A DNA stretch of 8,995 nt from NCBI GenBank assembly GCA_007119455.1, contig SKPR01000122.1, positions 1-8,995 of the forward strand, written 5' to 3'. This stretch comes from Candidatus Brevefilum sp. (GTDB taxonomy: Bacteria > Chloroflexota > Anaerolineae > Anaerolineales > Anaerolineaceae). The notes under the pieces were generated by a model. It saw only the letters and a list, made by a program, of their open reading frames with translations, did not search any database and was not told where the DNA came from. A program made the translations under genes and the position numbers. Shown piece after piece: positions 1-7,164 of the stretch (the stretch's first letter is position 1; each line of letters opens with the position of its first letter).

Positions 1-109
1 CGGCTAAAATCGTATAGTTAAGTTAGACGTGTCGTTTCTTGAATCTTATGGTATTCAGATATTTTGCCATTAAAATGATGCAGACTGTTAAATTTAAAGG
101 GAATCCTAC

Positions 110-1069
110 ATGCAATATCGAGATTATTATGACATACTCAATGTCAGCAAAGATGCTGGCCAGGATGAGATCAAAAAAGCCTACCGTAAATTAGCTCGGG
201 AGTATCACCCGGATGTTAATCCAGATGACCCTCAGGCTGAAGAAAAATTTAAAGATATCAACGAAGCCTACCAGGTCCTATCTGACGAAGAAAAACGAAA
301 GAAATACGATCGGTTTGGCTCACAATGGAAACAATACCAGCAAACTGGCGGCCGGGCTGAAGACTTCGATTGGTCTCAATGGGCAGCGAAGGGCACCCGT
401 GGCGGAACGCAGTATCGCAGCGTATCACAAGAAGAATTTGAGCAAATGTTTGGCGGTGGGCTGGGTGGATTTTCTGATTTTTTTGAAACCTTGTTTGGTG
501 GGATGGCAGGGGCCAGAACAACCCAGCGTACAGCCCGCCAGGCCAGGCCACAAAATCTTCGCCGGGGACAGGATCTGCAGCACACGGTTGAGATTTCCCT
601 GGAAGAAGCTTTTCAGGGCACAACCCGCGTTCTCACCTTTGAAGATGGTCGCAGAATTGAGGCAACCATTCCCCCAGGCGTAAAAACGGGTTCGAAAATT
701 CGCCTCAGCGGGCAGGGCGTTGAAGGTGCACGTGGCGCTGGCGACCTCTATTTGAAGGTTTCTGTCAGACCGCATTCCAAATTCGAACGGGATGGTGACA
801 ATTTGCATGTTCAGCAGCTTGTGGATTTTTTTACCGCTTTATTGGGGGGTGAAGTAACCGTCAGCACCATTGATCGGGACGTCAGATTGACCATTCCCCC
901 AGAAACTGATTCCGGCAAGACTTTTCGCTTGAAGGGTTTGGGAATGCCAAAATTATCCAGCCCGGATAGTCGCGGTGATCTCTACGTAACCATTGAGATT
1001 CAGGTGCCAAAAGGCCTGAGTGCAGAACAAAAGAACCAGTTCAAAGAATTAAAGGATAACCTGGCATAA
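110..1069 (+). CDS. cbpA: Class B J-domain co-chaperone (CbpA/DnaJ-like, no zinc finger)
   Basis: A 319-residue co-chaperone expected to stimulate DnaK ATPase activity and deliver unfolded clients in the cytoplasm. The J domain spans about residues 4-70 and has the HPD motif at 33-35, the signature for DnaK contact. A Gly/Phe-rich stretch (about 106-135, with MFGGG and LFGG) follows. Two beta-rich substrate-binding domains come next: CTD I about 157-225 (starts RRGQDLQHTVEISLEEAF) and CTD II about 230-300. The protein has no cysteine, so the four CxxCxGxG zinc motifs of true DnaJ are absent; this and the length fit the CbpA class. The ATG at 110 is preceded by AAAGGGA at 96-102, a good Shine-Dalgarno site. 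No CIRCE element lies in the 109 bases upstream, so HrcA control is not evident here. The symbol denotes the class; orthology to E. coli cbpA is not shown. No dnaK or grpE is in the window. Confidence 0.93.
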   Translation: MQYRDYYDILNVSKDAGQDEIKKAYRKLAREYHPDVNPDDPQAEEKFKDINEAYQVLSDEEKRKKYDRFGSQWKQYQQTGGRAEDFDWSQWAAKGTRGGTQYRSVSQEEFEQMFGGGLGGFSDFFETLFGGMAGARTTQRTARQARPQNLRRGQDLQHTVEISLEEAFQGTTRVLTFEDGRRIEATIPPGVKTGSKIRLSGQGVEGARGAGDLYLKVSVRPHSKFERDGDNLHVQQLVDFFTALLGGEVTVSTIDRDVRLTIPPETDSGKTFRLKGLGMPKLSSPDSRGDLYVTIEIQVPKGLSAEQKNQFKELKDNLA

Positions 1070-1207
1070 GCCTAATGATCTGGTTTTGTTGTTCGTTCTG
1101 ATTGAAAATTGTCTTTTTCAATAAATCCGTAATTAACTTGATCAGTGTTTTCTTAACCTGTCGATGGCCTTGTGATTTTTATTTTAAGGCATTAATCAGG
1201 TAAAGTT

Positions 1208-1984
1208 ATGGAACAAAATTCATTGGGCGAAAGTGATAATCCCATGGGCGATATTAAAGTATTTCAGGATGTTGAGACGCTGACCACTTACGCTGTGCGT
1301 GAATTCATCAATCTCAGCCAGCGCGCTATAGATGCCAGGGGTTACTTTTCAGTGGCTTTGTCAGGTGGCAGCACACCCCGACCTGTCTATCAGACCCTGG
1401 CTGATCCAAAAAACCAGAATGAAATTGCCTGGTCCAATGTTCATCTGTTTTGGGGAGATGAACGCCACGTCCCACCTGATCACACCGATTCAAATTATCG
1501 GATGGTGAAACAAGTATTGATCGACAAAGTGCCCGTACCACCAGACAATGTATATCGGGTAGCAGCTGAAATGGATGTGAGAATGGCCGCCTTTCATTAT
1601 GAAGAGCGGTTGCGTTGTTTTTTCACGGGTGGTTGGCCCCGCTTTGACCTGATCTTTCTGGGAATGGGCACAGATGGACATACGGCTTCGTTGTTTCCCC
1701 ACTCAGCTGGTTTGAATGAAGAATACCGGTGGTTTATCGCCAATTTTGCACCACAGGAGGAAGAATGGCGGCTGACCTTGACCAAAAATGCGATTAATCA
1801 TGCCAGGCAAATCTGTGTTTTGGTGCAGGGCGAGGATAAAGCAGAGATGGTTTCTGAAGTCTTCACCGGTGAAAAAGAACCTTATGAGAAACCGATCCAG
1901 TTCATTTCACCCTCAGATGGTCAAATAACCTGGTTGATGGACCAGGCAGCCGCAAGCCGCTTGCCAGAAGGCCAGATTTCATAA
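1208..1984 (+). CDS. pgl: 6-phosphogluconolactonase (DevB/SOL family)
   Basis: Hydrolyses 6-phospho-D-glucono-1,5-lactone to 6-phosphogluconate, the second step of the oxidative pentose phosphate pathway, in the cytoplasm. The 258 residues carry the family motifs in order: LSGGSTP at 51-57 (phosphate-binding loop), WGDERHVPP at 82-90 followed by SNYRM at 95-99, and LGMGTDGHTASLFP at 151-164 with the catalytic-region Asp-Gly-His. The length is near the usual 230-260. The ATG at 1208 has only a weak AGG (1198-1200) upstream. A second in-frame ATG at 1244 (Met13, just before GDIKVF) would give 246 residues and matches where the conserved region begins, so the start is uncertain. The gene stands alone: 138 bases separate it from the J-protein and 107 from the next gene. 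Neither zwf nor gnd is nearby, so the neighbourhood does not explain its placement. Confidence 0.95.
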   Translation: MEQNSLGESDNPMGDIKVFQDVETLTTYAVREFINLSQRAIDARGYFSVALSGGSTPRPVYQTLADPKNQNEIAWSNVHLFWGDERHVPPDHTDSNYRMVKQVLIDKVPVPPDNVYRVAAEMDVRMAAFHYEERLRCFFTGGWPRFDLIFLGMGTDGHTASLFPHSAGLNEEYRWFIANFAPQEEEWRLTLTKNAINHARQICVLVQGEDKAEMVSEVFTGEKEPYEKPIQFISPSDGQITWLMDQAAASRLPEGQIS

Positions 1985-2054
1985 TGACCGGAAGTATTTC
2001 TGAATTAACATAAAATATTGATCATTGATAAACAATCATTAAGATTAGACATGC

Positions 2055-2084
2055 TTGACTGTCTTAGTTTCAGGGTGTTATTAT
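2055..2084 (+). promoter_or_regulatory. Sigma-A-type promoter for the TPR gene pair
   Basis: A -35 box TTGACT (2055-2060, 5/6 to consensus) lies 18 nt before TATTAT (2079-2084, 5/6). The -10 box carries an extended TGn element (TG at 2076-2077). The start point is expected about 7-8 nt after the hexamer, at 2091-2092, which coincides with the ATG at 2092. The mRNA would then be leaderless. Inferred from sequence only. Confidence 0.6.
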
Positions 2085-2091
2085 TCTATAT

Positions 2092-3393
2092 ATGTATTTG
2101 CGAGGAAGTAAATGGTCGATGAATAAACGTCGGCGGCGATCAAATCCTTTTTTGATCGCTTTTCTGCTGATAGCCATTGGTTTTTTTGTTTACATCAATA
2201 CCAATGTGATCCCGACAATCCCGCCGCCCTTTGTTCCCACCTACACACCCACACGCAGCCCCCAATCCTATGCTGAAGAGGCTGAAGCCTTCCTGGCTGA
2301 AGGTCGCATCGGAATGGCCATTCAATCTTATGAAGCGGCCATCAAAGCCAACCCACAGGAGATCGCCAATTACCTGGCTGTTGCCAGGCTGCAGATTTAT
2401 AACGGTGATCACGAAGCCGCCCGGGTTAATGCTGAAAATGCTCTGCTGCTGGATAACACCCGTCCTCAGGCTTTTTCGCTGCTGGCATGGGCGAAAGGCT
2501 TTGCAGGAGAATACCTGGAAGCTGAAGCCGATGTCCGATCTGCCCTGGAGCTGGACCCCAATAACGCCCTGGCTCGGGCAGTCTACTCCTTTGTTCTCTC
2601 CAGGCGTATTGCTGATAATCTGGGTGAGATCGATACCCTCGATCGGGCCGTTGAACAATCACAGCTGGCCATGGCAGCAAATCCGCAACTCCTGGAGGCT
2701 CGCTGGGCACGTGGACTTGTGCTGGAGATTACGGGCAATTACCCGGAAGCCGTTGAGGAACTTCAGGCCGCTGTTGCCATCAACGACACAATCGCAGAGC
2801 TGTTCCTGGCTTTGGGGCGTAATAATTTGGCCTTAGAAGAGTATGACCAGGCTGTTTTTAACTTCACTAAAGCTTATTCGTTGAATCCGACCGATCCCGA
2901 ACCTAACTGGTATATCTCCCGCGTTTATGCTCGTATTGGCGAATTTGCCAGGGCTGTTCAATATGCTGAACAGGCTGTCAACGATGACCCATCCAATCCG
3001 AGGTTGCATGGAAATCTGGGTTCAATGTATTTCCGAAACCTCCAGTTTAACCAGGCAATTGATTCCCTTGAGCTGGCGGTCAGGGGTGGTGTAACCGCTG
3101 AAGGTGTGGTCGTGGAAGGGCTTCCTCTGGGGTATTCCATGACGATCATGGAAATTTACAGCCGGTATGGACTGGCCCTGGCCCGGGTTAATCGTTGTAA
3201 TGAGGCCGTCCAGATCGCCCAGGCCATGCTCCAAACAGTGCCGGATGATCCCACCGCCGTTTTTAATGCAGAAGCAATGATCGAAACCTGCCAGGATTTT
3301 CAAGACAATCCGCCGCCTGTTGAACCTGACGCAGATGATGAAGACGCAGAGGATACCGCATTTCATTTACCTGAACCGGAGGTCGGCATTTAA
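2092..3393 (+). CDS. Membrane-anchored extracytoplasmic TPR protein, first paralog
   Basis: 433 residues with no enzymatic domain recognised. A basic N-terminus (NKRRRR, 11-16) precedes one membrane segment at about 19-39, so by the positive-inside rule the rest is outside the cytoplasm. A Pro/Thr linker (VPTYTPTRSP, 48-57) leads into about eight or nine 34-residue tetratricopeptide repeats: roughly 59-90, 92-124, 125-158, a diverged unit around 159-197, 198-233, 234-268, 269-302, 303-333 and, after an insert, 353-386. The insert holds VEGLPL (341-346). Cys369 and Cys400 are the only cysteines and could form a disulfide. The tail (405-433) is acidic and Pro-rich. TPRs bind proteins, so a scaffold or assembly role is likely but the partner is unknown. 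Start choice: ATG 2092 gives MYLRG, matching MYLQG in the downstream paralog, and sits at the predicted transcription start. ATG 2119 with GAGGA at 2102-2106 is the alternative and gives 424 residues. Confidence 0.85.
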   Translation: MYLRGSKWSMNKRRRRSNPFLIAFLLIAIGFFVYINTNVIPTIPPPFVPTYTPTRSPQSYAEEAEAFLAEGRIGMAIQSYEAAIKANPQEIANYLAVARLQIYNGDHEAARVNAENALLLDNTRPQAFSLLAWAKGFAGEYLEAEADVRSALELDPNNALARAVYSFVLSRRIADNLGEIDTLDRAVEQSQLAMAANPQLLEARWARGLVLEITGNYPEAVEELQAAVAINDTIAELFLALGRNNLALEEYDQAVFNFTKAYSLNPTDPEPNWYISRVYARIGEFARAVQYAEQAVNDDPSNPRLHGNLGSMYFRNLQFNQAIDSLELAVRGGVTAEGVVVEGLPLGYSMTIMEIYSRYGLALARVNRCNEAVQIAQAMLQTVPDDPTAVFNAEAMIETCQDFQDNPPPVEPDADDEDAEDTAFHLPEPEVGI

Positions 3394-3409
3394 TAAATTG
3401 CCGGTGACC
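3375..3409 (+). promoter_or_regulatory. Inverted repeats over the ribosome binding site of the second TPR gene
   Basis: GGTC (3381-3384) can pair with GACC (3406-3409), GGC (3385-3387) with GCC (3400-3402), and ATTTA (3388-3392) with TAAAT (3394-3398). An alternative pairs ACCGG (3375-3379) with CCGGT (3401-3405). Both enclose tandem stop codons of the first gene (TAATAA, 3391-3396) and cover the GGTGA (3403-3407) that serves the ATG at 3414. Ribosomes finishing the first gene would melt the fold, so translational coupling is plausible. The stem is interrupted by bulges; this is inference. Confidence 0.3.
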
Positions 3410-3413
3410 AATC

Positions 3414-4835
3414 ATGTATCTTCAGGGTAAAGATCCCATCTTTCGACACAAGCGTAAAAACGCCAATCCCTACCGGATATTGGTGCTGTTTGTCCTGATC
3501 ATTTTCTTTTTCACCGTATTGAACGGAATTGTTAAAGGCGAAGTTCAACCCTTATTCCTCCCAACTCCCACCCCGACCCGTTCCACAGATTCATACATGG
3601 TCGAAGGTCAGACCCATTTTGATGCCGGCAATCTGGATGCTGCGATAGCTGCGTTTCGCAGGGCAACCGAGCTCAATCCGCAGGACCCGGATCTGTTAGC
3701 TGAGCTGGCTCGAATCCAGGTTTATTCTTCTGCCTTACTGACCACCGACGCCGAGAAGACACAACGGCTGGCTGAAGCCCTCGAGGTGATCGACAGGGCC
3801 AAAGAACTTGCGCCGGATAACAGTCAGGTTTTGGCTGTTAGAGCCTTTGTGCTGAACTGGAGCTCTAACCCCTTCCTGGTGGATCAGGAAACATCCCGTG
3901 ATCTCATGAACCGGGCTGAGTCAGAAGCTGTGATGGCCCTTCAGCTGGATACCACCAACACCCTGGCCCTGGCTTATTATGCTGAAGTTCTGGTCTCCCA
4001 GATGAAGTGGAACCAGGCGTTTCAATATATCCAGCAGGCAATGGAACGCGATCCGACTTTGATGGATGTGCATCGGATCATGGCCTTCACCTATGAAACC
4101 TTGGGTGATTACAATATGGCCATCCAATCCTACCAGCGTGCCATCGAAATTATGCCCAATTACACCTATCTGTACATCGCCATTGGACGGATCTTCCGGC
4201 ATCTCCAGCTCTACGACCAGGCCCTGGAATATTTTGCGACGGCGGCTAACCTGAATGCCCAGTTGGGAATTAAAGATCCAACCCCATATCTGACCATTGC
4301 CAATACCTACGCCCAGGATGGCGAGTTTTTCGCAGCAGCGATGAATGTTCAACGTGCATTGTCTTTCACGCCATCTAATCCAGCCGTATACGGGCAGTTG
4401 GGGGTGGTCTACCATCGCTCACGCAACTATGAAGGGGCCATCCTGGCCCTTGAATGTGCCATTGATGGCTGCAGCGCTGAGCAGAGTTGTGAAATCCGCC
4501 GGTGTAACCCCGACGTCGATCCGATGGTTTCGGTCGAGGGCCTTCCGTTGACTGGTAGCACGGCCGTGCACTACTTCACCTATGGATCGGTACTCGCGGC
4601 CCTTCATCGAAGGGGGGATGACAAGTGTGACCGGGCATTGGTCGTCCTGGCGCAGTTACGAGAACGGTATCCGGATGAGCCGACCATCATGGGCATTGTG
4701 CGGGCCGGCGAAGAAATTTGTTCCTATGCCCGGGCACCTATTACGGAAGAGACCGAGATTGAGGAGCAAGAGCCGATCATTCCCGGGCCCGTTGTACCGG
4801 ATAGACAGGATGAGCCTGAAGAGGAAGAATATTAA
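3414..4835 (+). CDS. Membrane-anchored extracytoplasmic TPR protein, second paralog
   Basis: 473 residues with the same architecture as the preceding gene, 20 bases downstream and presumably in the same operon. The basic N-terminus (RHKRK, 11-15) is followed by a membrane segment at about 21-40, then a LPTPTPTRS linker (49-57). TPR units fall at about 59-91, 92-136 (with an insertion), 137-182 (with an insertion), 183-216, 217-250, 251-288, 289-322, 323-353 and 385-422. VEGLPL recurs at 374-379. Cys405 and Cys436 match the Cys pair of the first protein with the same 31-residue spacing. Unlike its neighbour it has four further cysteines at 348, 353, 359 and 364, in a segment just before VEGLPL. 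The tail (440-473) is strongly acidic. Two in-frame copies with matching landmarks point to tandem duplication followed by divergence. The ATG at 3414 has GGTGA (3403-3407) upstream and the next in-frame Met is past the anchor, so this start is firm. Function unknown; protein-binding scaffold inferred. Confidence 0.88.
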   Translation: MYLQGKDPIFRHKRKNANPYRILVLFVLIIFFFTVLNGIVKGEVQPLFLPTPTPTRSTDSYMVEGQTHFDAGNLDAAIAAFRRATELNPQDPDLLAELARIQVYSSALLTTDAEKTQRLAEALEVIDRAKELAPDNSQVLAVRAFVLNWSSNPFLVDQETSRDLMNRAESEAVMALQLDTTNTLALAYYAEVLVSQMKWNQAFQYIQQAMERDPTLMDVHRIMAFTYETLGDYNMAIQSYQRAIEIMPNYTYLYIAIGRIFRHLQLYDQALEYFATAANLNAQLGIKDPTPYLTIANTYAQDGEFFAAAMNVQRALSFTPSNPAVYGQLGVVYHRSRNYEGAILALECAIDGCSAEQSCEIRRCNPDVDPMVSVEGLPLTGSTAVHYFTYGSVLAALHRRGDDKCDRALVVLAQLRERYPDEPTIMGIVRAGEEICSYARAPITEETEIEEQEPIIPGPVVPDRQDEPEEEEY

Positions 4836-4891
4836 GCTGGGCTGAGCTTGGGGGCTTTGTAAATGTTTTGTTAGAATCTTTGAAATTTCCC

Positions 4892-4920
4892 TTGACGTGA
4901 TTTTTGATCAAAGGTAAGAT
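4892..4920 (+). promoter_or_regulatory. groESL promoter
   Basis: TTGACG (4892-4897, 5/6 to the -35 consensus) is separated by 17 nt from TAAGAT (4915-4920, 4/6 to the -10 consensus). The predicted start, about 4927, falls on the first bases of the CIRCE operator, the usual vegetative sigma factor plus HrcA-repressor layout. The leader to groES would be about 80 nt. Confidence 0.75.
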
Positions 4921-4925
4921 AGGGG

Positions 4926-4956
4926 TGTTAGCACTCTTATTGGTAGAGTGCTAACA
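4926..4956 (+). promoter_or_regulatory. CIRCE operator (HrcA binding site)
   Basis: A perfect inverted repeat TTAGCACTC (4928-4936), 9-nt spacer (4937-4945), GAGTGCTAA (4946-4954). This is the exact consensus of the CIRCE element. The arms extend by two further base pairs to 4926 and 4956. HrcA, itself folded by GroEL, binds CIRCE and represses groESL in unstressed cells; heat or client overload titrates GroEL and lifts repression. That mechanism is known for the family. The site at the predicted transcription start is seen directly. hrcA is not in the window. Confidence 0.97.
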
Positions 4957-5006
4957 TGGTGAAATGATATCACTATAATAATCACTAATTTCAAATGGAG
5001 GAACGA

Positions 5007-5303
5007 ATGGCAATCTCAATCACACCTTTGGGAAACCGACTTGTTGTCGAACCCGTCGAGGAAGAAGAAATTACTGCAGGCGGTATTGTGCTTCCTGAAA
5101 CGGCCAAAGAAAAACCCCAAAAGGGGACTGTTCTGGCTGTTGGCCCCGGCGAGCGCAATGAAAAAGGCGAGCACATGCCCCTCGAAGTTGCGGAAGGCGA
5201 TCGGGTCCTGTTTGCAAAATATTCAGGCACCGAAGTGAAGTACGAAGGTAAAAAACTGTTAATCATGCGGGAAAGCGATATTCTCGCCAAACTAAACGAG
5301 TAA
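5007..5303 (+). CDS. groES: Co-chaperonin GroES (Cpn10)
   Basis: 98 residues, normal for GroES, which forms the heptameric lid that closes the GroEL folding chamber. The protein opens with ITPLGNRLVVEP, the conserved first strand. The mobile loop that docks onto GroEL includes AGGIVLPETA (24-33), with the hydrophobic GIVLP contact. The roof loop lies around NEKGE (51-55), and the C-terminal half has GDRVLFAKYSGTEV (64-77). The ATG at 5007 is chosen over the in-frame ATG at 4995 because GGAGG (4997-5001) lies 5 nt before 5007 and overlaps the upstream codons, and because GroES proteins begin right before this conserved strand. It is the first gene of the CIRCE-controlled operon and is followed after 28 nt by groEL. 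Confidence 0.98.
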   Translation: MAISITPLGNRLVVEPVEEEEITAGGIVLPETAKEKPQKGTVLAVGPGERNEKGEHMPLEVAEGDRVLFAKYSGTEVKYEGKKLLIMRESDILAKLNE

Positions 5304-5331
5304 TTCATCTAAATCGAAGGAGTAAATAATA

Positions 5332-6990
5332 ATGGCAAAACAATTAAAATTTTCTGATGATGCCCGACGATCGTTGAAGTCCGGCATTGATGTTGTTGCA
5401 AAATCCGTGGCAACCACCCTCGGCCCGAAAGGCCGCAACGTTGCCCTGGATCGGAAATTTGGATCACCCACCATCACCCATGACGGCGTTACAGTTGCCA
5501 AAGAGATCGAGTTGGAAGATCCCTTTGAGAACATGGGCGCACAGCTTCTGAAAGAAGCTGCAACCAAAACCAACGACATCGCTGGTGATGGCACCACCAC
5601 ATCGACCGTTTTGGCTCACGCCATTGTGACCGATGGACTCAAAAACCTGGCTGCAGGTGCCAACCCGATGATGTTGAAACGCGGTATTGAGAAGGCTTCC
5701 AAACTCGTATCCGATGCAATTATTGCCCAGGCTATTGATATCACCACCAAGGAAGAGATCGCTAACGTGGCATCCATTTCGGCTCAAGATCGCGAAATTG
5801 GCGATTTGATTGCTGAAGTGATGGATAAAGTCGGTAAAGATGGCGTGATCACCGTTGAAGAATCCCGCGGACTCGAATTCGAAACCGAATATGTTGAGGG
5901 TATGCAGTTTGATCGCGGTTATATTTCCCCTTATTTCATCACCGATTCAGAGAGCATGGAAGCTGTTATTGAGGAACCCTATGTTCTCGTCCACGACAAG
6001 AAAATCTCCGCTGCCAGCGACATTGTCCCCCTGCTGGAAAAACTGGTTCAGGTCGGGAAGCGCGAGCTCTTGATTATCGCTGAAGATATTGACGGCGAAG
6101 CTCTGGCCACCCTGGTGCTCAACAAACTCCGTGGTATGCTGAACGTTCTGGCGATCAAAGCCCCCGGTTTTGGTGACCGCCGCAAAGCCATGCTTCAGGA
6201 TATCGCTATTCTGACCGGCGCGACCGTTATTTCGGAAGAAACCGGCCGCAAGCTGGAAACCGTCACCATTGAAGATCTTGGACAGGCTGAAAAAGTTGTC
6301 AGCACCAAAGACGATACAACCGTTGTCGGCGGTAAGGGTGACACCAGCGCCATCAAAGGCCGCATCGAGCAGATCCGTGTGGAAATTGATAACACCACCA
6401 GCGACTACGATCGCGAGAAGCTGCAAGAACGCCTTGCCAAGCTCTCCGGTGGTGTGGCCATCATCCGTGTGGGTGCTGCAACCGAGACCGAACTGAAAGA
6501 AAAGAAACATCGGGTTGAAGACGCCCTCTCAGCCACCCGCGCGGCGGTTGAAGAAGGTATCGTTCCCGGTGGCGGTGTGGCCTTGATCAATGCCATGAGC
6601 GCCCTGGAAGACGTCGAAACTGAACTTCCCGATGCACAAGTTGGGATCAAGATCGTCCGCAAGTCACTTGAAGTCCCGATGCGAAAGATCGCTGAGAACG
6701 CCGGGCAGGAGGGTTCCGTGATTTTGGAAAATGTCCGCCAGGCTCAGAAGAAAGAAAAGAACGATCGCATTGGTTATGATGTTCTGACCGAAGAGTATGG
6801 TGACATGGTCAAAGGCGGCGTGATTGACCCCGCCAAGGTTACCCGTGGTGCATTGGAAAATGCTGCCTCGATCGCAGCCATGATCCTGACCACCGAAGCC
6901 TTGATCACTGATCTCCCTGAGAAAGAACAACCGATGCCAGGCGGTGCCCCCGGTGGTATGGGTGGTATGGGCGGCATGGGCGGTTTCTAA
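5332..6990 (+). CDS. groEL: Chaperonin GroEL (Cpn60)
   Basis: 552 residues, full length. It forms the double heptameric ring that encapsulates unfolded proteins and, with GroES, drives ATP-dependent folding in the cytoplasm. The ATP-site elements are intact: TLGPKGRN (29-36), Asp51 in DGVTV, DGTTT (86-90), and Asp397 in VEDAL, equivalent to the E. coli catalytic Asp398. The Cpn60 signature AAVEEGIVPGGG is at 404-415. The apical domain occupies about 190-375, and the C-terminus ends in the flexible Gly-Gly-Met repeats (about 541-552, ending GGF) that line the chamber floor. AAGGAG (5317-5322) lies 9 nt before the ATG. Co-transcribed with groES under the CIRCE promoter; transcription should stop at the hairpin 25 bases past the stop codon. 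No second groEL is in the window. Long open frames on the opposite strand across this gene are by-products of its codon bias. Confidence 0.99.
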   Translation: MAKQLKFSDDARRSLKSGIDVVAKSVATTLGPKGRNVALDRKFGSPTITHDGVTVAKEIELEDPFENMGAQLLKEAATKTNDIAGDGTTTSTVLAHAIVTDGLKNLAAGANPMMLKRGIEKASKLVSDAIIAQAIDITTKEEIANVASISAQDREIGDLIAEVMDKVGKDGVITVEESRGLEFETEYVEGMQFDRGYISPYFITDSESMEAVIEEPYVLVHDKKISAASDIVPLLEKLVQVGKRELLIIAEDIDGEALATLVLNKLRGMLNVLAIKAPGFGDRRKAMLQDIAILTGATVISEETGRKLETVTIEDLGQAEKVVSTKDDTTVVGGKGDTSAIKGRIEQIRVEIDNTTSDYDREKLQERLAKLSGGVAIIRVGAATETELKEKKHRVEDALSATRAAVEEGIVPGGGVALINAMSALEDVETELPDAQVGIKIVRKSLEVPMRKIAENAGQEGSVILENVRQAQKKEKNDRIGYDVLTEEYGDMVKGGVIDPAKVTRGALENAASIAAMILTTEALITDLPEKEQPMPGGAPGGMGGMGGMGGF

Positions 6991-7015
6991 ACGATCCTTC
7001 AATTCTGTAATACAC

Positions 7016-7051
7016 GAGGCTGTTCGATTAATCGAACGGCCTCTTTTTTTT
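7016..7051 (+). terminator. Rho-independent terminator of groESL
   Basis: A 13-bp stem pairs 7016-7028 with 7031-7043 (one G-T wobble) around a tiny loop; the innermost pairs would open to give a usable loop. The stem is followed by eight T (7044-7051). It begins 25 bases after the groEL stop codon and separates groESL from the lipoprotein gene. Confidence 0.93.
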
Positions 7052-7056
7052 CTGCT

Positions 7057-7072
7057 AACTGCTCAAGCAGTT
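7057..7072. repeat. Short inverted repeat after the groESL terminator
   Basis: AACTGCT (7057-7063) and AGCAGTT (7066-7072) form a perfect 7-bp inverted repeat with a 2-nt centre. A CTGCT copy also occurs at 7052-7056 and another at 7076-7080, so AGCAG (7066-7070) has three possible partners. It lies upstream of the predicted start of the next transcript and just beyond the terminator. It could be a protein-binding dyad or chance; no function can be assigned. Confidence 0.25.
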
Positions 7073-7148
7073 CTACTGCTGAAGGCTGGGTCCCCATTGT
7101 CTCTTTCATGCTGAATAGTTACTTTTCTGCTTCTTTTTTAACCTGCGC

Positions 7149-7157
7149 TGGTATAAT
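7149..7157 (+). promoter_or_regulatory. Extended -10 promoter of the lipoprotein gene
   Basis: TGG followed by a perfect TATAAT (7152-7157) forms an extended -10 element. No convincing -35 box is present 16-18 nt upstream, which is tolerated when TGn is present. The start point is expected at 7164-7165, on the ATG of the following gene, so the transcript is predicted to be leaderless. Confidence 0.55.
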
Positions 7158-7164
7158 GGTGGGC

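Noticed and set aside
13..76. Promoter for the J-protein gene (TATAGT at 13-18 or TAAAAT at 71-76 as -10 boxes)
   Set aside because: The first would need a -35 box outside the window; the second has no -35 box at 16-18 nt. Neither can be supported.
1101..1122. ATTGAAAA / TTTTCAAT inverted repeat between the J-protein and pgl genes as a terminator
   Set aside because: A/T-only weak stem with no T-run after it on either strand.
2112..2126. Tiny frame ATG GTC GAT GAA TAA after a GAGGA site, overlapping the start of the first TPR gene
   Set aside because: Five codons, out of frame with the TPR gene; nothing beyond chance supports a leader peptide.
4834..4849. AAGC...GCTT repeat after the second TPR gene as terminator
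   Set aside because: Only four pairs and no T-tract; no recognisable terminator is present before the groESL promoter.
4903..4912. Perfect palindrome TTTGATCAAA in the spacer of the groESL promoter
   Set aside because: Ten-base palindromes are expected several times in 9 kb by chance, and CIRCE already explains control here.
5947..6510. 187-codon open frame on the - strand inside groEL, and others opposite groES and the TPR genes
   Set aside because: They lie wholly opposite clearly real genes, lack ribosome binding sites and recognisable motifs, and arise from the codon bias of the true gene.
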